Position numbers and translations under genes: made by a program
Origin: DATAVB01 sp040414495
GTDB taxonomy: Bacteria > Actinomycetota > Actinomycetes > Mycobacteriales > QHCD01
Direction: 5' to 3'
Length of the DNA: 16,012 bases
Assembly: GCA_040414495.1 (NCBI GenBank)
Contig: JBEDUI010000253.1
Span: 1-16,012 of the forward strand
Shown: positions 1-7,667 of the stretch, one piece after another
Layout of the letters: every line of letters begins with the position of its first letter
Numbering within the stretch: the first letter of the stretch is position 1
The notes under the pieces: generated by a model
What the model was told of the DNA's origin: nothing
Database searches by the model: none
The model's input: only the letters and a program-made list of their open reading frames with translations

Positions 1-2
1 AC

Positions 3-1085
3 GCCGACCATGACGGCTGGCCCGAGGGGTCGGGCAATATTGAGCGGACCGGTATGGGCCCGGAGAAGTTGGATAACGCCGTTTACCTCATGCGCGGCCT
101 GTACGACCTGGCCGACATGGCGCACTCCAAGAACGACACCGCGACGTACAACTGGGCTTTGAGCCACGCGAGCAATTTGGCCAAGAAATTCGACAGCACC
201 TGGTGGAATCAGGCCGCCATGCAGTATTCCGACTCGCTGGGCGCGGACAACGCCCCGCTATTCCAGCAGTACTGGATCGGGCAGACGCCCATGGAGACCG
301 AGCTGCACATCAATGGCCAAACCGTTCCGGGCGCGGTGCCGGCAGCGCACGGCAGCACCGCGCTGTCCGGCCGGGAAAACGACTGCTACAGCGGCACTCC
401 GCCGTTCAACCCCGGTCTGTTCCACACCGGCTGCACCGGCCCGCCGAGCGGCCAGGGGGAGAAGGTGATTTACGGCCTGGGCACGTCGATTCAGGCGGTA
501 GGCGAGGGCAATTACGGTCGACTCGGCCCGGACCAACAGGGTCGCTACCTGAACGCGCTGACCCAGACAATGCTCGGCGAGCCGGCCACCGGCGGCACTC
601 CGGACGAACAGCCCGGCGCCATGCCCGAGATTTTCCCGTCACCCGACCAGGGCGCGAATATCGACCGCTGCTGGACGTGCCGCTCGATGTTCATGCAGGC
701 GTGGGGCAATTACGGCACCACGTGGTCGGTCGTACATCAATGGCTGGGCGTACAGCCCGACCTCGGCAACGGCAACGTGACCGTCGTACCTCAGGTACCG
801 CAGGGGCAGAGCACCGTGCAGGGACGCGATATCCGACTCGGCAACGGCAGCGCCGATGTACGCGCGACCCACAGCGGCAATACCTACGGCACGCAGCTTT
901 CCGTATCACCCAACCTGCGTACCGCCGTCGTCATCGGCCATACGCTGCCGAGCGGCACGCAGCCGGCGACCGTCCTGCTCGACGGGCACGCCGTACACAA
1001 CTATCAGGTCCGGCCGACCAACCGCGGCAGCGAAGTGACCGTGCCCACCAGCACGGGCCGGCACACCCTGACGATCACAACCTGA
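3..1085 (+). CDS. Six-hairpin glycosidase-like protein, C-terminal part (5' end outside window)
   Basis: The reading frame is open from the left edge, so the ATG at 54 is internal and this is the last ~360 residues of a longer protein. The first visible residues read DHDGWPEGSGNIE, followed by long amphipathic helices (KLDNAVYLMRGLYDLADMA, WALSHASNLAKKF), typical of an (alpha/alpha)6 toroid as in glycogen-debranching or trehalase-like enzymes. Further on are GEGNYGRLG and DEQPGAMPEIFPSPD, then a beta-rich C-terminal domain of roughly 110 residues ending in RHTLTITT. From memory, actinobacterial proteins annotated as glycogen debranching or six-hairpin glycosidase have this C-terminal pattern. 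The substrate cannot be read from this part, and the catalytic acids and any signal peptide may lie upstream. The next gene in the same direction starts 174 bases later. Fold assignment is fairly sure; specificity is unknown. Confidence 0.75.
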   Translation, partial: ADHDGWPEGSGNIERTGMGPEKLDNAVYLMRGLYDLADMAHSKNDTATYNWALSHASNLAKKFDSTWWNQAAMQYSDSLGADNAPLFQQYWIGQTPMETELHINGQTVPGAVPAAHGSTALSGRENDCYSGTPPFNPGLFHTGCTGPPSGQGEKVIYGLGTSIQAVGEGNYGRLGPDQQGRYLNALTQTMLGEPATGGTPDEQPGAMPEIFPSPDQGANIDRCWTCRSMFMQAWGNYGTTWSVVHQWLGVQPDLGNGNVTVVPQVPQGQSTVQGRDIRLGNGSADVRATHSGNTYGTQLSVSPNLRTAVVIGHTLPSGTQPATVLLDGHAVHNYQVRPTNRGSEVTVPTSTGRHTLTITT

Positions 1086-1259
1086 CAATCGGTTCTCGTA
1101 AAGGAAAAAACAAAGCGCGGGCCGATTCCGGACGGATCTCCCCAGTTCTTCGACGTACCGTCCAGAATGACGCGGAAGCACCGGTTTCCTTACGTGACCG
1201 GACATCCGCGGCGGACTCGATGATTGCGGTGCTCTGCCCGTAAGAAAGGAGCATGCACC

Positions 1260-2069
1260 ATGACGACAACAACTGATCGCGTGCTGGCCGCCTCCGACGT
1301 CGAGTCGTTCTGGGACCTCGGTTATCTGCGGGTTCGACAGGTGTTCACGCCGGCGGAGACAGCCGAGCTTCGGGCCGAACTCGACCGGCTGATCGGCGAG
1401 TGGGCCAACCCGGATTCGGCCTGGACCGGCCCATGGCGCAAGAAGTACATGGACGAGAAAACCGAACGGGCCGGCAAGTTCGCCGGCATGCACGACCTGC
1501 AGTTCTACTCCTCAGCGTGGGCGCGGGCCGTTATTCACCCCCGCCTCGTTCAGGTGCTGGTCGACCTGCTCGGACCCGACGTGGAACACCACCACACGAC
1601 GATGCACGTCAAGGTGCCCGAGACCGGGATGCCCTTCCCGATGCACCAGGACCACCCGTTCTATATGCACGACGACGGTCGCTACATTGACGTCCTCGTG
1701 CACCTCGACGACACGAACAGCGAGAACGGCGAGATCCGGTTCCTGGAAGGCTCGCACCGGGGTGGGCCGCTGCAGCACATCACCGAGACCGAAGAGGGAC
1801 CGTGTTCCCCGCACCTGCCGACGGATGAGTACCGGCTCGCCGACACGGTGGCCGTACCAGCCGAAGCCGGCGACGTCGTACTCATGACCATCAACACGGT
1901 CCATGGTTCCGACATCAACCGGTCCGCCGAGCCGCGACGGCTGGTACGCATGGGATACCGCCATCCGCACAACCGGCAGAGCGATGGGCAGTCCCTCGGC
2001 AGGCCCGGCCTCATCGTCGCCGGCCACCGCGACCGACGCGAGGGCGACCAGGCCTTCCCGACCGGCTGA
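1260..2069 (+). CDS. Phytanoyl-CoA dioxygenase (PhyH) family Fe(II)/2-oxoglutarate oxygenase
   Basis: A 269-residue cytosolic protein of the PhyH family, which hydroxylates small molecules using Fe(II), O2 and 2-oxoglutarate. The double-stranded beta-helix metal triad is visible: His129 and Asp131 in MHQDHPF, and His215 in NTVHGSDIN. NRS (220-222) with Arg226/Arg227 fits the 2-oxoglutarate carboxylate site, and GEIRFLEGSH (157-166) is the usual strand before the distal half. I chose the ATG at 1260 because AAAGGA lies 9 bases upstream (1245-1250). An earlier in-frame ATG at 1224 would add 12 residues and has no ribosome site. The substrate is unknown: family members act on phytanoyl-CoA, ectoine, or natural-product intermediates, and no neighbour decides it. 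The stop codon lies inside the tandem repeat at 2066-2154. Confidence 0.85.
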   Translation: MTTTTDRVLAASDVESFWDLGYLRVRQVFTPAETAELRAELDRLIGEWANPDSAWTGPWRKKYMDEKTERAGKFAGMHDLQFYSSAWARAVIHPRLVQVLVDLLGPDVEHHHTTMHVKVPETGMPFPMHQDHPFYMHDDGRYIDVLVHLDDTNSENGEIRFLEGSHRGGPLQHITETEEGPCSPHLPTDEYRLADTVAVPAEAGDVVLMTINTVHGSDINRSAEPRRLVRMGYRHPHNRQSDGQSLGRPGLIVAGHRDRREGDQAFPTG

Positions 2070-2154
2070 CCGAACCCAGAGTCTGACCGAACCCATCAGT
2101 CTGACCGAACCGCTCAGACTGGCTGAACCGCTCAGACTGGCTGAACCCGTCAGA
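2066..2154. repeat. Five tandem 18-base repeats between convergent genes
   Basis: Five head-to-tail units of about 18 bases (the first is 17) start at 2066, 2083, 2101, 2119 and 2137. The consensus is CTGRCYGAACCSNTCAGA. The last three units are nearly identical, while the first two differ mostly around the 3' third. Each unit begins CTGA or CTGG and ends TCAG, so unit junctions such as TCAGTCTGA form small inverted repeats. The TGA stop of the dioxygenase (2067-2069) is in the first unit, and the stop of the convergent exported protein (2150-2152) is in the last. The array therefore fills the whole gap and could act as a bidirectional transcription end region or be a simple replication-slippage expansion. 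Confidence 0.85.
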
Positions 2155-4807
2155 CGCAGTTGTGCGCGTCGCTGGTAGCCGAGCCGATGACGACGTCGAC
2201 GGTGCCGCCCAGTGCGGTGAGGTGGACGGCGTTGACCGTGAGACCGAAGTCGGCTCCACTGACCGGCGACTGTTCGTTGACGATAAGCTGCGCGCCGCCC
2301 GGTAGGCCGATGGCGCTGTTCGGTGCGGTCGGCACCGTGACCGTGGCGCCGCCGATGGTCAGCTTGAGGGTCGCGCTCCCGTGCGCCGCGCTGCAGCTGG
2401 TGGCCGATGTTGCCGTCACCCCTGACACCTCGATGACGGGCAGGCCGGGGATGCCGATCCGTGTATCACCGACCGTGGACGTAGCAGTCGACGTGCCCGG
2501 GTTGACCGTGGTCTGCACCTTCGGGCACAGCGCTTGGGCCGACAACACGACCGCGCTGAGGTTGGCGGTGCATGGCGTCTGCGTCGTCAACGCGCCCGCC
2601 GTCCGGATCGACCCCGTGTCAGGGGTAGGCGGCTGGCTCACGTGGACCAGCGCCAGGTTGATGCCGGCCGACAAGCCGTACGACCGCCCGGTCATGAATT
2701 GCAGCAGCAACGTGGCCGACGCATCCGAGGGCCGGTAGAAGGCGTCGCCGCCGAACGAGGCGGTGAGTGGCACCGTTGCGGCATCGTTGAGTGGCTGATT
2801 CGGCGTGATGGCGCAATCCGCGGTGCCGTTGGCATCGGTGGTGGCAGTGCACGTCTGTTGGGTGGATCCGCTGCCGAGCGCGAAGCTCACCGTACGTCCG
2901 GCAATGGGCGCCGACCCGTCCTCCTTGAGTACGCCGGTCAGGTGGGTGGGCGTGCCGTTGGCGATGCGGGCCGGGCCGGTGTACGCGAGCGTGGTTTCTT
3001 CTTTGGTGATCGTGAAGGGCACCGTGGTGCTGCTGGGTTGGGTGGTCGAATTACCGGCGTACGAGGCGGTCAATGTCGTGGATCCCGCCGCTTCGTTCGG
3101 GGTGAGGCTGCACGTCGCCCGGCCGGAGCTTGTGGTGGTCGCGCTGCACACCTCGCTGCCCGTCCCGTGGCCCAGCGAGAAGTGCACGGTCGCGTCCGCG
3201 ATGGGGCTGCCGCCAGCGGTCAACGTGGCCGACGCGTCGAACGCGTCGTGGTAGTCGGCGCTGCTCGGACCGGTGTACGTCAGGTGGGATACGGCTGGCG
3301 GCGGCGGTCCCGACTGCGTCGCGGCGCTGAAGAAGACCGCGTCGATGGGCGGGTTGCTGGCCGACACACCCATTGTGTTGCCGGCGTACGACCCGTAGAA
3401 GGTGTCACCGACCGCGGTCATCTGCTGGTAATCCCCGAGCACCCGCTGCCGGGGGTCCGACATCGTTTTCGCCGGCGACCGGAAACGGCTCAGCACCGCG
3501 TCGTCGAACGAGCCACCATGATCCGTACTGCGGGCCAGGTGCGCCGAGAACGTGGGAAAACCATTGGAATCATTGCCGTCGAACGTGTCGTACAGGACGC
3601 CGACCGTCCCGTCGGATGTCACCGCGACGGCGGGCAGCGCCGCATCGCTCGAACCGCTGGAGATGTCCACGGCCGGTCCCACGGTGAGGCTGGAACCGTT
3701 CGGGGTCAGGCGCCGCATCTTGATCTGATTGCCGGCCGACTCGTGTTCGCCGTAGACGACATATACCTCGCCATTGGCCGGGTCGACCGCGACATGATCT
3801 ACGCCGCCGAGCAACGCGTTTACGCCGCCGAATTTGTAGCCGGGCGCCTGGTCGCTGTCGGCGGTGGCCACCGTCATGCCGTCGCTGCTGCCACCCAGGG
3901 TCCAGGTGCGCCCGCCGTCGGTCGAGCGGTTGAGCTTGTACGTGACGTGCTTGGGTTCGCCGCTGCCGGTGGACTGTTCGTACAGGGCGTACATGGCGCC
4001 GTTGCGCGGGTCGGCCGCGAGCCGCAGCCCCGGGTTGGTCGCGTCCGGATTTTCGGTGCCCGCTTTGTTGTCGGCGGTGATGTCCACCGGACTGGCGGCC
4101 GGCGCGACGGCGACCCTCGCGTCCGGGCCGCCGCCGAAATCGTCGTAGCCGACGTACAGGTCGTCGCGGCTCGCGGTTGACGGGTCCCGGTTCACCACCA
4201 GCCACGGCTGATCGACGCTGTTACGCGACCCGCTGGTGAGCTCCGCGGGGTTGCCGTGCCAGCGCCACGCGGATGCGCTCGTCGGGTCACTGGTCGAGCC
4301 GGTGACGATATGCGACACATCGGTGCTGCCGTCCTCGGCGAGGAATGTGCCGTATAGCGTGCCGTCGCTGCCGTAACCCACGTTCTGGTCGCACGGGCAG
4401 CCGCTTGCTCCCGCAACCCCCGGAGGCGCCGGGATGGTTGCCTCATTGGTCCAGCTGTGCCCAGCGTCGGTCGAATACAACAGGTCGGCGTTGCCTCCGC
4501 CCCAGGGCAGGTCGAACCGGGTGATCGCGATCTGACTCGGGTCGGCCGGGTTGACGGCGATGGCGGGCTCGTTGCCGCCGGCGCTGTGGGCGGCGGCGGT
4601 CGCATCGATGAGGAATACGCCGGGGGGCGCCGCGGCCGGAGTTCCCGCTGCCGGGCCCGCCGTCGAGGGGTACACCGTCCGGTCGGGCGGGCTGCTGTCC
4701 ACCGACGAGGTCGCCGGCTGCGCGAATGCCGGCACCGTAAGCGAAGCCGACGCGATTCCGACAGCCACCAAAACAACCATCCCGCGGCGGATCGACGTGA
4801 TCCTCAC
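2150..4807 (-). CDS. Exported sialidase-like propeller / Ig-like / choice-of-anchor P protein
   Basis: A secreted protein of 885 residues. The start chosen is GTG at 4807, preceded by AAAGGGG six bases upstream on the minus strand; the longer frame to 4867 would put about 20 charged residues before the signal. Residues 1-29 form a Sec signal (RR, then a hydrophobic run, AFA|Q). Residues ~75-500 look like a sialidase/BNR-type beta-propeller, with Asp-box-like motifs STDAGHSW (112-119), STDGGRTW (295-302) and STDHGGSF (427-434). Two Ig-like repeats follow (~507-600 and ~604-703), each starting YTGP and carrying a Cys pair in the CSATTT...CSLTPN / CTATTD...CAITPN pattern. The last ~180 residues, ending GGTVDVVIGSATSDAHNC, match my memory of the choice-of-anchor P domain. 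No sialidase Arg triad can be assigned, so enzymatic activity is doubtful; glycan binding or surface display is more likely. Confidence 0.85.
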   Translation of the reverse strand: MRITSIRRGMVVLVAVGIASASLTVPAFAQPATSSVDSSPPDRTVYPSTAGPAAGTPAAAPPGVFLIDATAAAHSAGGNEPAIAVNPADPSQIAITRFDLPWGGGNADLLYSTDAGHSWTNEATIPAPPGVAGASGCPCDQNVGYGSDGTLYGTFLAEDGSTDVSHIVTGSTSDPTSASAWRWHGNPAELTSGSRNSVDQPWLVVNRDPSTASRDDLYVGYDDFGGGPDARVAVAPAASPVDITADNKAGTENPDATNPGLRLAADPRNGAMYALYEQSTGSGEPKHVTYKLNRSTDGGRTWTLGGSSDGMTVATADSDQAPGYKFGGVNALLGGVDHVAVDPANGEVYVVYGEHESAGNQIKMRRLTPNGSSLTVGPAVDISSGSSDAALPAVAVTSDGTVGVLYDTFDGNDSNGFPTFSAHLARSTDHGGSFDDAVLSRFRSPAKTMSDPRQRVLGDYQQMTAVGDTFYGSYAGNTMGVSASNPPIDAVFFSAATQSGPPPPAVSHLTYTGPSSADYHDAFDASATLTAGGSPIADATVHFSLGHGTGSEVCSATTTSSGRATCSLTPNEAAGSTTLTASYAGNSTTQPSSTTVPFTITKEETTLAYTGPARIANGTPTHLTGVLKEDGSAPIAGRTVSFALGSGSTQQTCTATTDANGTADCAITPNQPLNDAATVPLTASFGGDAFYRPSDASATLLLQFMTGRSYGLSAGINLALVHVSQPPTPDTGSIRTAGALTTQTPCTANLSAVVLSAQALCPKVQTTVNPGTSTATSTVGDTRIGIPGLPVIEVSGVTATSATSCSAAHGSATLKLTIGGATVTVPTAPNSAIGLPGGAQLIVNEQSPVSGADFGLTVNAVHLTALGGTVDVVIGSATSDAHNCV

Positions 4808-4878
4808 GAGGCGCCCCTTTCCCCCGAAGCGTTCGTACTCGGCCCAAACTGGCAGGAACGTGAGCAAGACTCGGGAAC

Positions 4879-4890
4879 ACTACCAGTAGT
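4879..4890. promoter_or_regulatory. Short palindrome in divergent intergenic region
   Basis: ACTAC-CA-GTAGT is a perfect 12-base inverted repeat in the ~104-base gap between the divergent exported protein (start 4807) and the lipoprotein (start 4912). The location fits an operator shared by two promoters, but no regulator is linked to it and a short palindrome can occur by chance. Confidence 0.3.
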
Positions 4891-4911
4891 AGTCGGACGT
4901 ACGCTGTGCGT

Positions 4912-5334
4912 ATGGGGCAGGGAGCATTTCGGGGTCCTATTCCGGTCGCGGCCGGCCTCTTTTTGCTCGCCGGCTGCGGAACGGGCGCGGCCGTAACCAC
5001 GCACCCGCCCGCATCGACCGGGTCATCGCAAAACGCGACTTCGCCGGTGCGCTACGCGATCCTGCGCGGGCGGGTCGTGCGACCGGCGGGCGGCGATCCG
5101 CGCAGTGGCGCCGCTCTGGCCGTACCGGTGAATGGCGATCCGGTCCGGGCTCGCGAGGTGAACGGCGGGACCGTCGCGACTACCGCGACCGGGCCCGCCG
5201 GACGATTCCGGATCCGGCTTCGACCCGGCACATACACAATCAGCGAAGATATTTGCGCAGTCGTTCGCCGGGTCGAGATACGCACGGTCACGCCGTCATC
5301 CGTGACGCTGACCCTCCCGAAGACCTGCCCGTAA
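4912..5334 (+). CDS. Small lipoprotein with a carboxypeptidase-regulatory-like beta domain
   Basis: A 140-residue predicted membrane-anchored lipoprotein. The signal has a short N-region, a hydrophobic run (VAAGLFLLAG) and a lipobox ending at Cys22 (LAGC). A low-complexity Ser/Thr/Pro linker follows, then a ~85-residue domain. The pattern GRVVRPAGG ... TATGPAGRFRIRLRPGTYTI resembles the beta-sandwich of carboxypeptidase regulatory-like/Cna-B-type domains, which are adhesive or structural. Two late cysteines (in DIC and KTC) could form a disulfide. The start is uncertain: ATG 4912 or the in-frame GTG two codons earlier (4906). Neither has a ribosome site, while a TACGCT hexamer at 4900-4905 would give a leaderless transcript. 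Function is unknown; divergence from the exported propeller protein hints at a shared envelope role. Confidence 0.7.
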   Translation: MGQGAFRGPIPVAAGLFLLAGCGTGAAVTTHPPASTGSSQNATSPVRYAILRGRVVRPAGGDPRSGAALAVPVNGDPVRAREVNGGTVATTATGPAGRFRIRLRPGTYTISEDICAVVRRVEIRTVTPSSVTLTLPKTCP

Positions 5335-5426
5335 GGACCTTATTGGTGTGCGACCAGTCAGATGCATACGGTTCTGTGCGCGGCCCCAGCCGAGACACTC
5401 CAGCAGCTACCGCGCAGTGGGCTCAG
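5335..5426. other. Convergent intergenic gap with weak hairpin
   Basis: This gap lies between the lipoprotein and the convergent solute-binding protein. TGCGCGG (5377-5383) can pair with CCGCGCA (5410-5416) across a 26-base loop. The loop is long and there is no T-run, so a terminator here is possible but weakly supported. Confidence 0.2.
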
Positions 5427-7559
5427 TCAACGCGTATGTGCTTCTGGCTTATCCCAATAAAAGCATTCGGGATCGTATGACGCGGGGCATGGGTATTTGC
5501 CGGGCCCGTTTACGCCGTTCAACGTCAAATTTCCACGCTCGGGTACGTTTTTGAGATCACGCTTCACAACTGTGACGTTCGGATAGTCGGCGACGCAACC
5601 CATGAAGAACGGGCCTTCTTCGATGTGGACCCTGATAATGTCCCAAGTCAGCTGGGTGCGCTTCATTGGGTCGCTTTCAGTCTTCGCCTTATTGTAAAGC
5701 GTCCACATTTTTGCGATCGGGCCGTTCGGATCGGGCCGCATTCTGGGTGGGTTGCGCTTGGCGGGCTCGATGTTCTCCTCTTCATGCTCCTTCGCTGTTC
5801 CGATGACCTCATAGAAGGCGCCTTCGAGCGGCGCCCAGAGGGCATTGTCCAGGGGAACGATTGGTCGTGGACTGGTGAGTATGCTGGCAGCCTCGCTGTA
5901 TTCAAAATTTGTATGTGCCATAAACTTTCCGGCGTCCCACTGAGATTCGTAGGACTGTGGCGGGACGGGTCGTCGAACCATGCGCAGGCCGATCTTTTTC
6001 ATATCCGAGACGAGTTGGTCGTCCTTTGCTGCATGGGTCGAGCTGATATCCGCGGAATAGTCTATGTAGACGGTGAGTTCGCCGCCATCGGGAAATTCAA
6101 CGTAGCCGTCGTTATTCCTATCCCTGAGATTCAGTTCTGCCAGCAGTTTCTTGGCCAGGGCCACGTCGTGGCGGACATGGGAGTCTCGCCACTTCCGATA
6201 GATTCCTGGTCCGTCAGGGTTGGTGTGGAACTCGGTGCACTTGGGTCCGACGGTGCCCGTGGTCAACTCGCCGGTATTGAAGTACAGCATCTTTCGGACG
6301 GTCGCGCGATCGAATCCGTACGAGATCGCTCGGCGGAAGCGCGCATCCCGGAATAGTGTTCGGTACTTCGTGTCCGGGTAGTCGTAGTTCAGAAAGAACA
6401 TCGATCCAGTGCCAGAGGCGCTGTCCCACAGCCGGATTTGCGTTCCTGCCTTTTCCAGAGAGCCATGCAGTGTCGACACGTCGCTGAGGTCAATCTGCAC
6501 GGCCGTCCCGTTACAGTAGTCAACCTTGCCATTCTGTACTTGCACCTTGCCGACGTCGGCGGATTGAACGACATCCACGATTATCTCGTCGACGTATGGA
6601 AGCTGGTCACCTTCCGCGGTGACGGCCCAGTAATAGGGATTTCGCTCGAGTACGAAGCCGCTGTTGTTGTCGAATGACTTGCATTTGTAGCCAAGCAGCG
6701 TGGGGCAGTCCGGATTGCGCATCCAGTCCGTCTTGGTCTCCCACAGCCCGCCGACGGCATCCCAGTCCTTCGGGACGTTCTTGTTGTATTTTGGATGAAA
6801 TTGCTTGCAGTAGTGCTTGGGAAGCACCCAAATGTCGCCGGTTGTTCCAATTCCACCCTTGGGCCAGAGCGCTAGCCATTCGGCCGCGAGGCTGACCGGC
6901 GTATCGTATGTCAAGCGTAGCGTCAGCTCGTCGATGGCGGTCATTGTGCATAGCTTGCCGGTTCCGGATCGAAATCCGTCCGCGGGAACCTGGGCGAAGT
7001 TGCCAGGAAGCGCGATGTCTTCCCACCAGAAGAGAATATCCTCGGTCGTGAGCGGGTGGCCATCTGACCATCTGATTCCCTCGCGGAGGTGGAAGGTCCA
7101 CACGGACGCATCCTTGTTGGAACTCCACGACTGGATATGTCCTGGCCCGACATCTAAACCGTCATTGAGCCAGCGCAGGGGTGAGTGCCCGTAGAAGAAG
7201 TACCTGATGGCATCAGCCTTCGCTGCTCCTTGCGTGGACAGCACATTCGTATGAATGACCCCGCCATATTTTCCTCGCCGAACCCAGCGGTGCGGGATCA
7301 CGTAAGGACTTCGAGGCAGTCGCTTGTCTACGGGCGGCAGCTTTCCCGACTTCACGAGTGCAGCCACTTTCGGGGACTCAGCAAAGCGCTTAGGGGGATC
7401 TAGCGGCTTGGTGACCGATCCCTTTCCCTTGACCACAGCGTTGTTATTCGCCGAGTGTTCTGTAGAACCGCCGCTGCAAGCGCCAAGCATCGCGGATCCC
7501 GCAACGAGCGCCGAATTGTAGAGAAACCTCCGGCGTGGCATGCCCGTGGTCGTTGTCAT
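5427..7559 (-). CDS. Tat-exported family 5 ABC solute-binding lipoprotein
   Basis: A 710-residue extracytoplasmic binding protein of the SBP_bac_5 (oligopeptide/nickel/opine-type) family; most members have 500-600 residues. The N-terminus has a twin-arginine motif (PRRRF, residues 8-12), a hydrophobic stretch and a lipobox ending at Cys28 (LGAC), so it should be folded before Tat export and then lipid-anchored. The family signature WTFHLREGIRWSDG with the following TTEDILF (about 154-176) is clear. ATG 7559 has AGAAGG on the minus strand about 7-8 bases upstream. No permease or ATPase gene is in the window, so it is either an orphan receptor or works with a transporter encoded elsewhere. It is divergent from iclR, amidohydrolase and Rieske genes, which suggests capture of that pathway's substrate. 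It contains a TTA codon at 7155-7157 and lower GC than the flanks. The ligand is unknown. Confidence 0.9.
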   Translation of the reverse strand: MTTTTGMPRRRFLYNSALVAGSAMLGACSGGSTEHSANNNAVVKGKGSVTKPLDPPKRFAESPKVAALVKSGKLPPVDKRLPRSPYVIPHRWVRRGKYGGVIHTNVLSTQGAAKADAIRYFFYGHSPLRWLNDGLDVGPGHIQSWSSNKDASVWTFHLREGIRWSDGHPLTTEDILFWWEDIALPGNFAQVPADGFRSGTGKLCTMTAIDELTLRLTYDTPVSLAAEWLALWPKGGIGTTGDIWVLPKHYCKQFHPKYNKNVPKDWDAVGGLWETKTDWMRNPDCPTLLGYKCKSFDNNSGFVLERNPYYWAVTAEGDQLPYVDEIIVDVVQSADVGKVQVQNGKVDYCNGTAVQIDLSDVSTLHGSLEKAGTQIRLWDSASGTGSMFFLNYDYPDTKYRTLFRDARFRRAISYGFDRATVRKMLYFNTGELTTGTVGPKCTEFHTNPDGPGIYRKWRDSHVRHDVALAKKLLAELNLRDRNNDGYVEFPDGGELTVYIDYSADISSTHAAKDDQLVSDMKKIGLRMVRRPVPPQSYESQWDAGKFMAHTNFEYSEAASILTSPRPIVPLDNALWAPLEGAFYEVIGTAKEHEEENIEPAKRNPPRMRPDPNGPIAKMWTLYNKAKTESDPMKRTQLTWDIIRVHIEEGPFFMGCVADYPNVTVVKRDLKNVPERGNLTLNGVNGPGKYPCPASYDPECFYWDKPEAHTR

Positions 7560-7626
7560 GCGCCAACCCTTCTCTGCCTGGCATTAGGTATCCAGCCGGC
7601 AAGCCGATCGCCCGGGGGAAAGCTGG

Positions 7627-7657
7627 CCGGATAGCCCTTCCGGTATTATGGGATAGC
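7627..7657. promoter_or_regulatory. Candidate IclR operator: inverted repeat plus direct repeats
   Basis: In the 108-base gap between the divergent binding-protein and iclR genes, CCGGA (7627-7631) and TCCGG (7639-7643) form an inverted repeat with a 7-base centre. The heptamer GGATAGC occurs twice, at 7629-7635 and 7651-7657, exactly 22 bases apart and so on the same helix face. A -10-like TATTAT lies between the copies (7644-7649). IclR regulators usually bind such divergent intergenic regions, so this is a reasonable operator candidate; the assignment is inference. Confidence 0.4.
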
Positions 7658-7667
7658 TATTTGCATC

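Noticed and set aside
203..1243. 346-residue frame overlapping the glycosidase end
   Set aside because: Arg/His-rich, low-complexity translation with no motif; the overlapping frame has clear glycosidase character.
1086..1259. Terminator or regulatory hairpin between the glycosidase and dioxygenase genes
   Set aside because: Only a 5-base CCGGT/ACCGG pairing with an 11-base loop was found, too weak to call.
2066..2154. CRISPR array
   Set aside because: The 18-base units are directly adjacent with no spacers, and no cas genes are present.
2066..2154. Protein-coding repeat via read-through of the dioxygenase
   Set aside because: A +1-type frame would read LTEPL-like repeats, but the dioxygenase has an in-frame TGA with no frameshift signal seen.
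2534..4180. 548-residue open frame on the plus strand opposite the exported propeller protein
   Set aside because: It is Arg/Gly-rich with no domain resemblance. The minus-strand frame has a signal peptide, Asp boxes and repeats, so this is a high-GC antisense shadow.
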